This document shows, in pieces, positions 25,794 through 35,769 of a stretch of 64,000 nucleotides of DNA. The notes under the pieces are model-generated. The model was given only the letters and a program-made list of their open reading frames with translations, was not told the origin of the DNA and searched no databases. The translations under genes and the position numbers were made by a program. How positions within the stretch are numbered: the first letter of the stretch is position 1; the number at the start of each line of letters is the position of its first letter. The stretch lies in assembly GCF_026712245.1 (NCBI RefSeq), contig NZ_JAPPUY010000002.1:372001-436000 (forward strand). The letters are read 5' to 3'. Origin of the DNA: Roseateles hydrophilus (GTDB taxonomy: Bacteria > Pseudomonadota > Gammaproteobacteria > Burkholderiales > Burkholderiaceae_C).

Positions 25794-26966
25794 TCAGCCT
25801 GCGCCGCCGCCTGCCAACAAATCGTCGCCCGGCAGGGAGACGAGTGCCGGCCGCCCGACGATGAGCGGGTCCACAGCGCCCACGCGCTCGGGTTTGCGCT
25901 CGGCGTAGGGCAGGCGGTTCAGCACGAAGCGCATCGCGTTCAGGCGCGCGCGCTTCTTGCAGTCGCTCTTGATCACGGTCCAGGGCGCGTCGGACGTGTC
26001 GCAGTGCAGGAACATGGCCTCCTTGGCCCGCGTGTAGTCGTCCCACTTGTCCAGGCTGGCCATGTCGATGGGGCTGAGCTTCCACTGCTTGAGCGGGTGC
26101 AGCTTGCGCTCCTTGAAGCGGCGGCGCTGCTCGTCGCGGCTGACCGAGAACCAGAACTTGAACAGGTGGATGCCCGAGCGCACCAGCTGGCGCTCGAACT
26201 CCGGCGTCTGGCGCAGGAACTCCTGGTACTCCGCCTCGGAGCAAAAGCCCATGACGCGCTCGACGCCGGCGCGGTTGTACCAACTGCGGTCGAACAGCAC
26301 GATCTCGCCGGCCGTGGGCAGGTGGGCCACGTAGCGCTGGAAGTACCACTGGCCGCGTTCCACCTCGCTGGGCTTCTCCAGCGCCACGACGCGGGCGCCG
26401 CGCGGGTTGAGGTGCTCCATGAAGCGCTTGATCGTGCCGCCCTTGCCGGCCGCGTCGCGCCCTTCGAACAGGATGACGACGCGCGCGCCGGTTTCCTTCA
26501 CCCAGGCCTGCAGCTTCAGCAGTTCCATCTGCAGCCGGTATTTCTGCTTCTCGTAGTTCTTGCGTGACAGCAGGTTGCGGTACGGGTAGCCGCCCTGCCG
26601 CCAGCGCGGGTTCAGCGCGGTGTCAGCGTCCGTCTCGGCCTCCGGCGTCACGGCGTCCTCGTGCTGGCGCAGCGCGCGGCGCAGATGGCGGCGCTCGTCG
26701 GGCGAACTGCCGTCCAGCAGCGTGGCGAGGTCCTCCGCCAGCGCCTGCGGGCCGGCATCGCCCTGCTGGTGGCGGCGCAGCAGCTCGGCCAGCGTCTCGC
26801 TGCCCATGGCCTGGTGGCGCGTGGTGGCGCGGGCGACGCGGTGCTTCTCGAGCCCGGCCGCGTCCAGCCGGGGCGCGGTGTCGCCGGCCGCGGCGCGGCG
26901 AGCGCTGCTGCGGCGCGGGGTCGGGCGCACGGGTTCGGCGCTGCGGGCGCGGGGCGGGGTGGGCAT
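25794..26966 (-). CDS. ppk2: Polyphosphate kinase 2
   Basis: Transfers phosphate between polyphosphate and nucleotides. The 390-residue protein has a charged, probably disordered N-terminal extension (1-115), then the PPK2 core: GGYPYRNLLSRKNYEKQKYR at 125-144, Walker A EGRDAAGKGG at 168-177, the PRGARVVALEKPSEVERGQW segment at 188-207, the Walker B/lid region FDRSWYNRAGVERVMGF at 225-241 and the basic DEQRRRFKERK. This single-domain type usually makes NTP or NDP from polyphosphate; class cannot be fixed from sequence alone. It is alone between ahcY's leader and ycaQ. Confidence 0.93.
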   Translation of the reverse strand: MPTPPRARSAEPVRPTPRRSSARRAAAGDTAPRLDAAGLEKHRVARATTRHQAMGSETLAELLRRHQQGDAGPQALAEDLATLLDGSSPDERRHLRRALRQHEDAVTPEAETDADTALNPRWRQGGYPYRNLLSRKNYEKQKYRLQMELLKLQAWVKETGARVVILFEGRDAAGKGGTIKRFMEHLNPRGARVVALEKPSEVERGQWYFQRYVAHLPTAGEIVLFDRSWYNRAGVERVMGFCSEAEYQEFLRQTPEFERQLVRSGIHLFKFWFSVSRDEQRRRFKERKLHPLKQWKLSPIDMASLDKWDDYTRAKEAMFLHCDTSDAPWTVIKSDCKKRARLNAMRFVLNRLPYAERKPERVGAVDPLIVGRPALVSLPGDDLLAGGGAG

Positions 26967-27055
26967 GGGCGTCGCTCCTCGTTGTGACAGGGGTGTGACG
27001 ATGCTGCGCGCGGCCGCGCCGGCCGGGCTTGATCGCGGTCAAGCCCGTGGGAGCT

Positions 27056-28147
27056 TCAGCCGTCGAGGCCGAGGAAGTCGTGCAGGCGTGCCACCTCGGC
27101 GTCCAGCGCCGGAGCGAAGGCGGCCTCGCGCGGCGGCTTGCCGGCCACATAGCCGACCTCCACACGCAGCGCGCCGGCTTTGACGCTGGCATTGGCCCAG
27201 CCGATGACCTGGTCGCGCCACAGCAGCGGCAGCGCATAGTGGCCGCGCACGCGCTTGGCGGCGGGCGTGTAGGCCTCGAAGCGGTAGGCCCAGCCCCAGA
27301 GCAGCTCGAAGCGACGGCGGTCCCACACCACGGGGTCGAAGGGCGCCAGCAGTCGCACTTGGGCCGGGATGCGCCAGCCGCGCGTGGGGTCTTCGTCGGC
27401 GGGCCAGTACCAGTCCACACCGTCCACGCGGGCATGTGCCAGCCGCGCCTTGGCCCGGGCCAGCGTGGGCTTGCGCAGCGCCTCCCACTGGTGGGCGGCG
27501 TGAAACAGCATGTTGATGAGTTGCGACAGGCTGCCAGCGGGCAGTGGCGCGTACTTCTGGATCACCACGTCGGCCAGCGCGTCCATGGCGGCTTGGGGGT
27601 CGGGATGGGCTTGCCAGGGCGCGGCGAGTCGGTAGACGCGCGTGCCGCTGTCGCGCCGTGCCACGTCCAGGTGGCCGCGGTAGTGCAGGCCGTCCAGCAG
27701 CTCGGTGGACAGTCGGCTGTTGCCACCGAACCAGTTCTTCACGGCGCCCTGGCCCAGCGCGGCGTCCACGTCGGCGGGGTGGGCGTCGCCCAGTCGTTCG
27801 ACCTCGGCCAGCACGGCATGCGCCAACTGCCAGCGCGCGGCGTCCCAGTGGCGGCGAGCGCTGCGCGGGTGCATGAGCGCACGCAGCGCCGGCGTCACGA
27901 AGCCGTAGTTGATGAAGAAGTCTTCCTGCAGCGCCAGCTTCGGGTAGCGGCGCTCCAGGTCGCCGGCCCGGTAGCCGTTGACGCGGTGGCGCAGCGTCAG
28001 GTCCTGGGCCCGGGCCGGCGCGCGCAGCGGGTCGGCCTGGACAAAGCCGCCGAGGCGCTCCACGGCGGCCATCAGCGTGGTGGGGGTGAACAGGCTGCGC
28101 GCGACGGCATGGCGGCGCAGCGCCGCAAGGTCGGGGGAGGCGTTCAT
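27056..28147 (-). CDS. YcaQ/AlkZ-like winged-helix DNA glycosylase family protein
   Basis: Protein of 363 residues in the HTH_42 (YcaQ/AlkZ) family, several members of which remove DNA crosslinks or alkylated bases. Support comes from LGGFVQADPLRAPARAQDLT (32-51), where the family has a catalytic Q-x-D/Q element, the RRYPKLALQEDFFINYG region, and the C-terminal LAPFDPVVWDRRRFELLWGW block, which is highly characteristic. No toxin or antibiotic cluster is nearby, so a general DNA-repair role (YcaQ-like) is more likely than self-resistance (AlkZ-like). Confidence 0.8.
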   Translation of the reverse strand: MNASPDLAALRRHAVARSLFTPTTLMAAVERLGGFVQADPLRAPARAQDLTLRHRVNGYRAGDLERRYPKLALQEDFFINYGFVTPALRALMHPRSARRHWDAARWQLAHAVLAEVERLGDAHPADVDAALGQGAVKNWFGGNSRLSTELLDGLHYRGHLDVARRDSGTRVYRLAAPWQAHPDPQAAMDALADVVIQKYAPLPAGSLSQLINMLFHAAHQWEALRKPTLARAKARLAHARVDGVDWYWPADEDPTRGWRIPAQVRLLAPFDPVVWDRRRFELLWGWAYRFEAYTPAAKRVRGHYALPLLWRDQVIGWANASVKAGALRVEVGYVAGKPPREAAFAPALDAEVARLHDFLGLDG

Positions 28148-28292
28148 GCGGGGCGGCGTCAGCGGTCGGAGCGGCAGGGTGTTCCAGGGTAGCAGGCGGG
28201 CGGATCGAAGCGCGCCCCGGCACTAGAATCCAAGGTTGCTTTGCGGTGGCTGCGGCCGCCCGACAAGCGATCAGATCTTCAAGGAAATCAAC

Positions 28293-28616
28293 GTGTTCAT
28301 CTCCAACGCCTACGCCCAGGCCGCCGCTCCGGCCGCCAGTCCCGAGTCCGGCCTCCTCGGCATGCTGCCGCTGGTGCTGATGTTTGTGGTGCTCTATTTC
28401 GTCATGATCCGGCCGCAGATGAAGCGCCAGAAGGAGCACAAGGCCATGATCGAGGCGCTGGCCAAGGGTGACGAGGTCGTCACGGCCGGCGGCATCGCCG
28501 GCAAGGTGAGCAAGCTGGGTGACAGCTTTGTGCACATCGAGGTGGCCAATGGTGTGGAGCTGCAACTGCAGCGCAGCGCCATCACCCAGGTTCTCCCCAA
28601 GGGCAGCTTGAAGTAA
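28293..28616 (+). CDS. yajC: Preprotein translocase subunit YajC
   Basis: Small inner-membrane protein (107 residues) of the SecDF-YajC complex. It starts with GTG at 28293, giving MFISNAYAQAAA, the usual YajC opening, with AAGGAAAT as ribosome-binding site; the frame is open upstream but not conserved. One membrane helix follows (LLGMLPLVLMFVVLYFVMI), then the conserved RPQMKRQKEHKAMIEALAKG and the small beta domain GDEVVTAGGIAGKV. It begins a yajC-secD-secF operon. Confidence 0.95.
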   Translation: MFISNAYAQAAAPAASPESGLLGMLPLVLMFVVLYFVMIRPQMKRQKEHKAMIEALAKGDEVVTAGGIAGKVSKLGDSFVHIEVANGVELQLQRSAITQVLPKGSLK

Positions 28617-28671
28617 GCCGGCACGGCGCCACCTCCGGTTGCCCGCTGCGGCGCTGATCAGAAAGTCTCGA

Positions 28672-30570
28672 ATGAACCGCTATCCGCTCTGGAAGTACGC
28701 GATCCTGCTCGTCGCGTTGCTGATCGGCACGCTCTACACCCTGCCCAATTTCTTCGGCGAAGCGCCGGCGGTGCAGGTGTCCAGCGGCAAGGTGACCGTC
28801 AAGGTCGACGCCTCGATGCAGGAGCGCGTCGAGGCCGCGCTGAAGGCTGCCGGCGTCCAGGCGGACTACGTGCAGTTCGACGGCAACTCGGTGAAGGCCC
28901 GCTTCAGCGACACCGACACGCAGATCAAGGCCAAGGACGCGATCAGCAGGGCGCTGAACCCGGATACTGCCGATCCGTCCTACATCGTTGCGCTGAATCT
29001 GCTGTCGCGCTCGCCGCAGTGGCTGACGGCGCTGCATGCCAACCCGATGTACCTGGGCCTGGACCTGCGTGGCGGCGTGCACTTCCTGATGCAGGTCGAC
29101 ATGAAGGCGGCCCTGACCAAGAAGGCCGAATCGCTGACCGGCGACGTGCGCACCCTGCTGCGCGAGAAGAACATCCGCCACGCCGGCATCAGCCGCGACG
29201 GCAACACCGTGGTGGTGGCCTTCCGTGACGCCGCACAGCGCACGGCAGCGCAGGCGGTGCTGAAAGACCAGCTGTCCGACATCGTCTGGACGCCGCTGGG
29301 CGAGGGCAGCGAGCTGCGCCTGAATGGCGAGCTGTCGCCGCAGGCGCGCACGGCCACGCAGGACGCTGCGATCAAGCAGAACATCACGACGCTGCACAAC
29401 CGCGTCAATGAGCTGGGTGTGGCCGAACCCATCATCCAGCAGCAGGGCGCCGACCGCGTCGTCGTGCAGCTGCCGGGTGTGCAGGACACCGCCAAGGCCA
29501 AGGACATCATCGGTCGCACCGCCACGCTGGAGCTGCGCATGGTGGACGACAGCGCCGAGGCCATCGAGGCGTTGAAGGGCAACGGCCCCGTGCCCTTCGG
29601 CACCGAGCGCTACATCGACCGCGGCTTCGGCCCCATCATCGTGAAGCGCCAGGTGCTCGTCACGGGGGACAACCTGTCCGACGCGCAGACCGGCTTCGAC
29701 GACAAGCAGCAGCCCGCCGTGCACCTGACGATGGACGCCAAGGGCGGCCGCATCATGAAGGAGGTCTCGCGCGAGAACGTCGGCAAGCGCATGGCCATCC
29801 TGATCTTCGAGAAGGGCAAGGGCGAGGTCGTCACCGCGCCGACCATCAACTCCGAGATCAGCAACCGCTTCTACATCTCCGGCGCCATGACCACGCAGGA
29901 GGCGGCCGACACCGCGCTGCTGCTGCGCGCCGGCTCGCTGGCCGCGCCGATGGAAATCATCGAAGAGCGCACCATCGGCCCGAGCCTCGGCCAGGAGAAC
30001 ATCGAGAAGGGCATCGCCAGCGTGACCTGGGGCTTCGTGGCCGTGGCCGTGTTCATGTGCGTGTACTACCTGCTGTTCGGCGTGTTCTCGTCGCTGGCAC
30101 TGGGCTTCAACCTGCTGCTGCTGATGGCCGTGCTGTCCATGATGCAGGCCACGCTGAGCCTGCCGGGCATCGCCGCCATGGCGCTGGCGCTGGGCATGGC
30201 CATCGACTCCAACGTGCTGATCAACGAGCGCGTGCGTGAGGAGCTGCGCAACGGGCTGCCGCCGCAGCAGGCCATCAACCTCGGCTACAAGCACGCCTGG
30301 GACACCATCCTGGACTCCAACGTGACGACGCTGATCTGCGGCCTGGCGCTGCTGATCTTCGGCTCCGGCCCGATCAAGGGCTTCGCCGTCGTTCACTGCC
30401 TGGGCATCCTGACCTCGATGTTCTCGTCCGTCGTGTTCTCGCGCGGCCTTGTGAACCTCTGGTACGGCCGCCAGAAGAAGCTCAAGAGCGTCTCCATCGG
30501 TCAGGTCTGGCGGCCTGACGGCGCCCCGCAGCCGGCCGCCGAGGCCACCGACGACGCCGCCAAGGCCTGA
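28672..30570 (+). CDS. secD: Protein translocase subunit SecD
   Basis: Inner-membrane RND-type subunit that uses the proton motive force to complete protein export. The 632-residue protein has an N-terminal membrane helix (MNRYPLWKYAILLVALLIGT), the LGLDLRGGVHFLMQVD motif at about 125-140, a large periplasmic P1 domain with LHNRVNELGVAEPIIQQQGADR split across two segments, and five C-terminal helices with AMALALGMAIDSNVLINER, where the Asp is the conserved proton-conducting residue. The start was placed at MNRYPLW. secF follows 12 bases later. Confidence 0.96.
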   Translation: MNRYPLWKYAILLVALLIGTLYTLPNFFGEAPAVQVSSGKVTVKVDASMQERVEAALKAAGVQADYVQFDGNSVKARFSDTDTQIKAKDAISRALNPDTADPSYIVALNLLSRSPQWLTALHANPMYLGLDLRGGVHFLMQVDMKAALTKKAESLTGDVRTLLREKNIRHAGISRDGNTVVVAFRDAAQRTAAQAVLKDQLSDIVWTPLGEGSELRLNGELSPQARTATQDAAIKQNITTLHNRVNELGVAEPIIQQQGADRVVVQLPGVQDTAKAKDIIGRTATLELRMVDDSAEAIEALKGNGPVPFGTERYIDRGFGPIIVKRQVLVTGDNLSDAQTGFDDKQQPAVHLTMDAKGGRIMKEVSRENVGKRMAILIFEKGKGEVVTAPTINSEISNRFYISGAMTTQEAADTALLLRAGSLAAPMEIIEERTIGPSLGQENIEKGIASVTWGFVAVAVFMCVYYLLFGVFSSLALGFNLLLLMAVLSMMQATLSLPGIAAMALALGMAIDSNVLINERVREELRNGLPPQQAINLGYKHAWDTILDSNVTTLICGLALLIFGSGPIKGFAVVHCLGILTSMFSSVVFSRGLVNLWYGRQKKLKSVSIGQVWRPDGAPQPAAEATDDAAKA

Positions 30571-30582
30571 GGACAGCACCCC

Positions 30583-31617
30583 ATGGAACTCTTCCGTATC
30601 AAGCGGGACATCCCGTTCATGAAGCATGCGTTGATCCTCAACGCGATCAGCTTCATCACCTTCGCCGCCGCCGTGTTCTTCCTGGTCACGCGCGGGCTGC
30701 ACTTCTCCATCGAGTTCACCGGCGGCACCGTCGTCGAGGTGGCGTATCCGCAGGCGGCCGAGATCGACAAGACCCGCCACACCATCGAGAAGATGGGCTA
30801 CGGCGAGGTGCAGGTGCAGAACTTCGGTTCGTCGCGTGACGTGATGATCCGGCTGCCTGTGCGCCCTGGCGAGAAGCAGACCGAGGTGGTCGGCAAGGTC
30901 TTTGCCGAGCTGTGCAAGGCCGAGGCCGGCACGGTCAGCGAACACCAGGAGGTGACGGCCCAGGGCGAGCAGGTCAGCAAGCAGAGCTGCAAGACCGCCG
31001 CTGGCGCCGAACCCATCCAGTTGTCGCGCTCAGAGGTTGTTGGCCCGGCCGTGGGTGAGGAACTGGCCTGGGATGCCGCCAAGGCGCTGGCCATGACCGT
31101 CATCGGCATCATCATCTACTTGGCCATCCGCTTCGAGTGGAAGTTCGCGCTCGCCGGCGTCATCGCCAACCTGCACGACGTGGTCATCATCCTGGGCTTC
31201 TTCGCCTTCTTCCAGTGGGAGTTCTCGCTGGCGGTGCTGGCGGCCATCCTGGCGGTGCTGGGCTACTCGGTGAACGAGTCCGTCGTCATCTTCGACCGGG
31301 TGCGCGAGACCTTCCGCAAGTTCCGCAAGCTGGACACGCGCGAAGTCATCGACCACGCCATCACGTCCACCATCAGCCGCACCATCATCACCCACGGCTC
31401 CACGCAGCTGGTGGTGGTGTCCATGCTGCTGTTCGGCGGCCCGACGCTGAAGTTCTTCGCCGTCGCCCTGACCATCGGCATCCTGTTCGGCATCTACTCC
31501 TCCGTGTTCGTGGCGGCCGCCATTGCGATGTGGCTGGGTGTCAAGCGCGAGGACCTCGTGAAGGCCCCCGTGAATCGCGACGACCCCAACGACCCGAACG
31601 CCGGGGCCGTCGTGTAG
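30583..31617 (+). CDS. secF: Protein translocase subunit SecF
   Basis: Partner of SecD, 344 residues. The first helix (MKHALILNAISFITFAAAVF) is followed by HFSIEFTGGTVVEV, a short periplasmic domain and five further helices containing DVVIILGFFAFF and LAVLGYSVNESVVIFDRVRE, the SecF signature. An insertion around residues 120-145 (QGEQVSKQSCKTAAGAEPIQ) lengthens the periplasmic domain relative to E. coli SecF. It closes the yajC-secD-secF operon. Confidence 0.96.
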   Translation: MELFRIKRDIPFMKHALILNAISFITFAAAVFFLVTRGLHFSIEFTGGTVVEVAYPQAAEIDKTRHTIEKMGYGEVQVQNFGSSRDVMIRLPVRPGEKQTEVVGKVFAELCKAEAGTVSEHQEVTAQGEQVSKQSCKTAAGAEPIQLSRSEVVGPAVGEELAWDAAKALAMTVIGIIIYLAIRFEWKFALAGVIANLHDVVIILGFFAFFQWEFSLAVLAAILAVLGYSVNESVVIFDRVRETFRKFRKLDTREVIDHAITSTISRTIITHGSTQLVVVSMLLFGGPTLKFFAVALTIGILFGIYSSVFVAAAIAMWLGVKREDLVKAPVNRDDPNDPNAGAVV

Positions 31618-31659
31618 AGTGACTTCGAACTGCCACCATCGCCGCGCCCTAACGCTCCC

Positions 31660-34098
31660 ATGACCGCCGCCCGCAACCAGGCCCTGGCCACCCAGGCACG
31701 GCGCGTCTATCTCGAAGCCCTGGTGCGGGGCATGACACCCCTGGTGGCCGCGGTCGGCCAGGGGGCCGCGCAGCTGCTGTCGCAGGGCGCGCCGCATGCG
31801 GTCATGCTGGCGCGGCGTGATGCGGTGCAGGCGTGGCAGAAACTGGGCCCCAACTGGCAGATGGCCGTCGTCGGCGCACTGCGCCATGCGGCCCAGCATG
31901 GGGTCAGCGACAACGCCCGCGAGCACGACACCGCCGCGGCGCCCCAGACGCACAAGATGAGCTTGGTGGACGACTCCACCATCGAGCGCGAGATCACCAG
32001 CTCGCGGCTGTCGCTGGTCATGATGGACCGCGCGACCTGGGAGTTCACCGACCTGCGCACCCGCATGCAGACGCTGGAGGCTCATGACGACCTCGAGCCG
32101 CTGGATCTGCTGCGCGCCCATGTCATTGCCCGCATCGCACTGGACGCCTGGACTCGCGTCGGTCTGGACGCTCCCATCTGGCAGCTGCTGCATCACGAGC
32201 TGCATGAGGAGTTCGCCCAGCTCATCAGCGAGGCCTATCACGAGACCAACCGGTGGCTGATCGCGCAGAAGGTGCTGCCCGAGGTGGACCTGCGGCCCTT
32301 CATCCGCCGCACGGCCCAGGCCGCGCGGGACGCCGCGGCTGCGGTGGGCGGCGGGCCGGGCGCCCCTGCAGCGGCGACGCCGGTGGCGCCGACCTCCGGT
32401 CTGGCGCCCCTGTCTACACCGTCCGGCAGCGGCGAGCTGCCCCGCAGCCGCGCCAGTTCACAAGCCGACGAGGTGATGGCGCAGCTGCAGCGCGTGCTGG
32501 CCCGCCATGTGCCGGGCTTCCCGGTCACCAAGAGCCAGGTGCCGGCGCGCCCCGGCGCCGGCAAGCCCAGCCTGGCCGGGTTGGGCGCCACGACTGTCAC
32601 GCCCGAGGCGGCCATGGCCAAGCCCTCGCTGGCCGATGCCGAGCCGGCAGCGCCGGCGTCGCCGCGGCTGATGGGTGCCATCCGCCATGCGCAGGACGCG
32701 TTCCAGCGCCGGCCCGCGCCTGCCGGGGCTGCGGCGCCCGCGGTCGGCGGCGACAGCGGCCCGAGCGCGCCGCGCCAGCTGGAGGAGATCGGCGCTCGCA
32801 ACCAGGCCTTCAAGCAGGTCCTCAAGCAGGCCGCCAATTCGCCCGCCGAGCGCGCCACCATCGAGATCGTGGCCATGATGTTCCAGAGCATCCTGACCGA
32901 GGAGCGCATCCCGGCGTCGGTGCGCGTCTGGTTCGCCCGGCTGCAGATGCCGGTGCTGCGCGTGGCCGTGTCCGAGCCTGACTTCTTCGCCGCCGCCGAT
33001 CACCCGGCGCGCCGCCTCATCGACCGCATGGGCGCCTGCGTGATGGGCTTCAATGCGGCTCAGGTCTCCGGCCCCGGCACGGAACGCGCCAGCGGCGACG
33101 CACTGGAGCGCGAGATCAAGCGCGTCGTGCAGGTCGTCGAGGCCTACCCCGACACCGGCCGGCGAGTCTTCGCGACCGTGCTGACGGAGTTCGAAAAGTT
33201 CCTCGATCATTACTTCGAGAACGAGAACCAGGCCTCCAAGCGCGGCGTCTCGCTGGCCCAGCAGGTCGAGCAGCGCGAGACGCTGGCCATCCAGTACACC
33301 ATCGAGCTGCGCAAGATGCTGTCCGAGGTGCCGGTGCAGGACGGCGTGCGCGACTTCCTGTTCCACGTCTGGGCCGACGTGCTGGCCGTCACGGCCGTGC
33401 GCGCCGGCGCGCAGTCCGACGTCACCAAGGCCATGAAGCGCGCGGCGGCCGACCTGATCTGGAGCGCCAGCGCCAAGTCCTCTCGCGAGGAGCGTGCGGA
33501 CGTCATCCGCCGCCTCCCGCCACTGCTCAAGACCCTGCGCGACGGCATGAGCCACGCCGGCTTGCCGACCGACAAGCAGGACGACCATGTGCGCCTGCTC
33601 AACAACGCGCTGGCGGCCGCCTTCACTGCCAAGACGGCGGCCATCCCGCGCGAGCGCCTGGACGAGCTGATGGACCAGCTGGAAACACTGGAAGCCATGC
33701 TGCCCGAGGACATCTCGGGCGACAGCCATGTCGACGAGATGCTGGTGCGCGACCTGTCCGGCCACGAGTCCGACGGCATGGAGGTCGTCGCCGAAGGCGG
33801 CTCCGCGCCGACGCCGGCCATGGTCGCCTGGGCGCGCGAGCTGCAGGTGGGCGGCTGGTTCATGCTGGACTACCGCGGCCGCAACGAGCAGGTGCAGCTG
33901 GCCTGGCGCGGGCTGCGCAAGCAGCTGGCGTTGTTCGTCACGCCCAAGGGCCGTGGCGTGCTGTTCTCGCTGAACCGCATGGCCGCCTTCCTGCAGGCCG
34001 GCCTGTTGCTGCCGGCGCAGGATGAGGCACTGACCGTGCAGGCCACGCGCAAGGCGCTGGCCAAGCTCGATGCTGACCCGAACCAGCTGCTGAAATGA
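31660..34098 (+). CDS. DUF1631-family protein
   Basis: Large cytoplasmic protein of 812 residues in the DUF1631 family, which some databases mislabel thymidine phosphorylase. No enzyme motif is evident. Visible parts: N-terminal helical region with LVDDSTIEREITSSRL, a Pro/Ala-rich linker (about 220-375), a helical middle with AERATIEIVAMMFQSILTEE and QMPVLRVAVSEPDFF, and a C-terminal domain (from about 710) with VGGWFMLDYRGRNEQVQLAW resembling a PilZ-like beta barrel that may bind c-di-GMP. It starts 42 bases after secF and ends at a bidirectional terminator. Confidence 0.8.
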   Translation: MTAARNQALATQARRVYLEALVRGMTPLVAAVGQGAAQLLSQGAPHAVMLARRDAVQAWQKLGPNWQMAVVGALRHAAQHGVSDNAREHDTAAAPQTHKMSLVDDSTIEREITSSRLSLVMMDRATWEFTDLRTRMQTLEAHDDLEPLDLLRAHVIARIALDAWTRVGLDAPIWQLLHHELHEEFAQLISEAYHETNRWLIAQKVLPEVDLRPFIRRTAQAARDAAAAVGGGPGAPAAATPVAPTSGLAPLSTPSGSGELPRSRASSQADEVMAQLQRVLARHVPGFPVTKSQVPARPGAGKPSLAGLGATTVTPEAAMAKPSLADAEPAAPASPRLMGAIRHAQDAFQRRPAPAGAAAPAVGGDSGPSAPRQLEEIGARNQAFKQVLKQAANSPAERATIEIVAMMFQSILTEERIPASVRVWFARLQMPVLRVAVSEPDFFAAADHPARRLIDRMGACVMGFNAAQVSGPGTERASGDALEREIKRVVQVVEAYPDTGRRVFATVLTEFEKFLDHYFENENQASKRGVSLAQQVEQRETLAIQYTIELRKMLSEVPVQDGVRDFLFHVWADVLAVTAVRAGAQSDVTKAMKRAAADLIWSASAKSSREERADVIRRLPPLLKTLRDGMSHAGLPTDKQDDHVRLLNNALAAAFTAKTAAIPRERLDELMDQLETLEAMLPEDISGDSHVDEMLVRDLSGHESDGMEVVAEGGSAPTPAMVAWARELQVGGWFMLDYRGRNEQVQLAWRGLRKQLALFVTPKGRGVLFSLNRMAAFLQAGLLLPAQDEALTVQATRKALAKLDADPNQLLK

Positions 34099-34100
34099 AA

Positions 34101-34122
34101 ACGGCGCCGCAAGGGGCGCCGT
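34101..34122. terminator. Bidirectional terminator between DUF1631 and smg genes
   Basis: ACGGCGCC and GGCGCCGT form a perfect 8-bp stem with a 6-base loop between the convergent DUF1631 and smg genes. On the minus strand the stem is followed by TTTTC, so it serves smg transcripts best; on the plus strand only GTTG follows. Confidence 0.75.
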
Positions 34123-34144
34123 GTTGCTGCAGTGAAGCAGATGC

Positions 34145-34597
34145 TCAGTGAATCAGCCTGTCCTCGGGGGCGACGAACAGCTCGTCGAGGATGAGCGCGT
34201 CGGGCTCTTCGCCCAGGCTCCAGAACACCATCAGCACGATGATCTTCAGGTCGTCCAGCTCCATGCCGTTGCCGGCGATGGCCATGGCGCGGTCGATGAC
34301 CATCTCGCGCATCGGGCCGGGCAGCACGCCAGCGGATTCCAGGAAGCTGATGAAGCTGATGGAGGCCTCGCCGAGGTGGTCGATCTCAGACGCGGAGTAC
34401 ACGCGCAGTGCATGCGGGCTCTGCTCGGCCTGCACCGCCTCGCCCGCCGCCGCCAGGCCTTGCAGCCAGCTCAGCGCCTCCTGGATTTCCTCGTTCTCGA
34501 AGCCCACCGCCGTCAGCTTGCGCGTCAGCTGCGCATGGTCGGGGCAGGCGTCCGGGCGCCAGTAGGTCTCGTAGAGATAAACCAGGACATCGAACAT
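34145..34597 (-). CDS. smg: Smg/DUF494-family protein
   Basis: Protein of 150 residues starting MFDVLVYLYETYW, the distinctive Smg opening. It contains TRKLTAVGFENEEIQEALSW (about 25-44), YSASEIDHLGEASISFISFL and the conserved C-terminal DLKIIVLMVFWSLGEEPDAL. Function is not firmly known. It lies downstream of dprA on the same strand, an arrangement conserved in many beta- and gammaproteobacteria and sometimes followed by topA. Confidence 0.93.
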   Translation of the reverse strand: MFDVLVYLYETYWRPDACPDHAQLTRKLTAVGFENEEIQEALSWLQGLAAAGEAVQAEQSPHALRVYSASEIDHLGEASISFISFLESAGVLPGPMREMVIDRAMAIAGNGMELDDLKIIVLMVFWSLGEEPDALILDELFVAPEDRLIH

Positions 34598-34683
34598 CGT
34601 GAGGGGATGATAGCCCAGCGTTTCGGCCCGTCCGGCTGCGAATAACCCCCTGGATCAGCCCCTCATGTTCGCAGCTAAGCTCG

Positions 34684-35769
34684 CTATCCCTTGCTGCGGC
34701 GCTGGAACAGCTGACCGGCCAGCCGTGCCACTTCGCCGTCCAGTTCCAGCTCCAGCAGGGCCGCGCTGAGTTCGGCAGCCGGCCAGCCGCTGCGGGCCAT
34801 CAGCGCATCCAGGCTGACAGGGTCAAAGCCCATCGCGTCCAGCAGCGCCTGCTGCTCGTGCGGCGTCTCGGTGATCTCGGGTGCGGTCGCTGGCGTGACG
34901 CCGGACAGCTCCTCCAGCACATCCTGCGCCGACTCCACGAGCTTGGCGCCTTGGCGGATCAGCGCATGGCAGCCGCGTGCCTGCGGCGAATGGATGGAGC
35001 CGGGAATGGCGAACACCTCGCGCCCTGCCTCGACGGCCAGCCGTGCGGTGATCAGCGAGCCCGACTGCACGGCCGCCTCCACCACCAGGCAGCCCTGGCT
35101 CAGGCCGGCAATCAGGCGGTTGCGGCGGGGAAAGTTGGCGGGCAGCACCGGCGTGCCCAGCGAGTACTCGCTGAGGATGAGGCCACCCGCGGCCAGCAGC
35201 CGCGCCGCCAGGCCGGCGTTGCGGCGCGGGTAGACCTGGTCCAGCCCCGTGCCGACGATGGCGATGGTGGCGCCGCCGGCGTCGATCGCGCCCTCGTGCG
35301 CGGCGGCGTCCACGCCCAGCGCCAGGCCCGAGACGATGGTGTAGCCGGCCCGCGCCAGCGCCTCGGCGAAGGCGCGGGCGTTGTCGCCGCCCTGGGCCGT
35401 GGGGTTGCGGCTGCCCACGACGGCCAGCGACGGCGTGGCCAGCAGTTCGCGCCGGCCCTGCAGCCACAGCAGCAGCGGCGGGTCGGCGGTGGCCAGCAGC
35501 TGGGGCGGGTAGTCCGGGTCGCCCAGCGCCATCAGCGCGTGGCCGGGTTGGGCCAGCCAGGCCTGTGCCTTGTCGATGAGCTCAGCCAGGTGCTCGGGCG
35601 GCTGGTTGAAGGCGCCGCGCTGCTTGGGCGGCAGGGCCTGGTCCAGCGCAGCGGCCGGCAGCTGGAAGACTGCTTCGGCGCTGCCCGCCATGGCCAGCAG
35701 CCGCCGCGCGGCGCCCGGGCCAACGCTTTCGGTCAGCCGCAGCCAGGCGGCCAGCTCGGCCGGGGCCAT
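34684..35769 (-). CDS. dprA: DNA-processing protein DprA
   Basis: Protects incoming single-stranded DNA in transformation and loads RecA. The 361-residue protein has an N-terminal SAM-like helical region, the Rossmann core with [69 protein letters not shown] and [17 protein letters not shown], and a C-terminal winged-helix domain (about 300-361) that separates it from short DprA forms. The start codon overlaps the stop of the LysM gene (TGATG), showing translational coupling. Confidence 0.96.
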   Translation of the reverse strand: MAPAELAAWLRLTESVGPGAARRLLAMAGSAEAVFQLPAAALDQALPPKQRGAFNQPPEHLAELIDKAQAWLAQPGHALMALGDPDYPPQLLATADPPLLLWLQGRRELLATPSLAVVGSRNPTAQGGDNARAFAEALARAGYTIVSGLALGVDAAAHEGAIDAGGATIAIVGTGLDQVYPRRNAGLAARLLAAGGLILSEYSLGTPVLPANFPRRNRLIAGLSQGCLVVEAAVQSGSLITARLAVEAGREVFAIPGSIHSPQARGCHALIRQGAKLVESAQDVLEELSGVTPATAPEITETPHEQQALLDAMGFDPVSLDALMARSGWPAAELSAALLELELDGEVARLAGQLFQRRSKG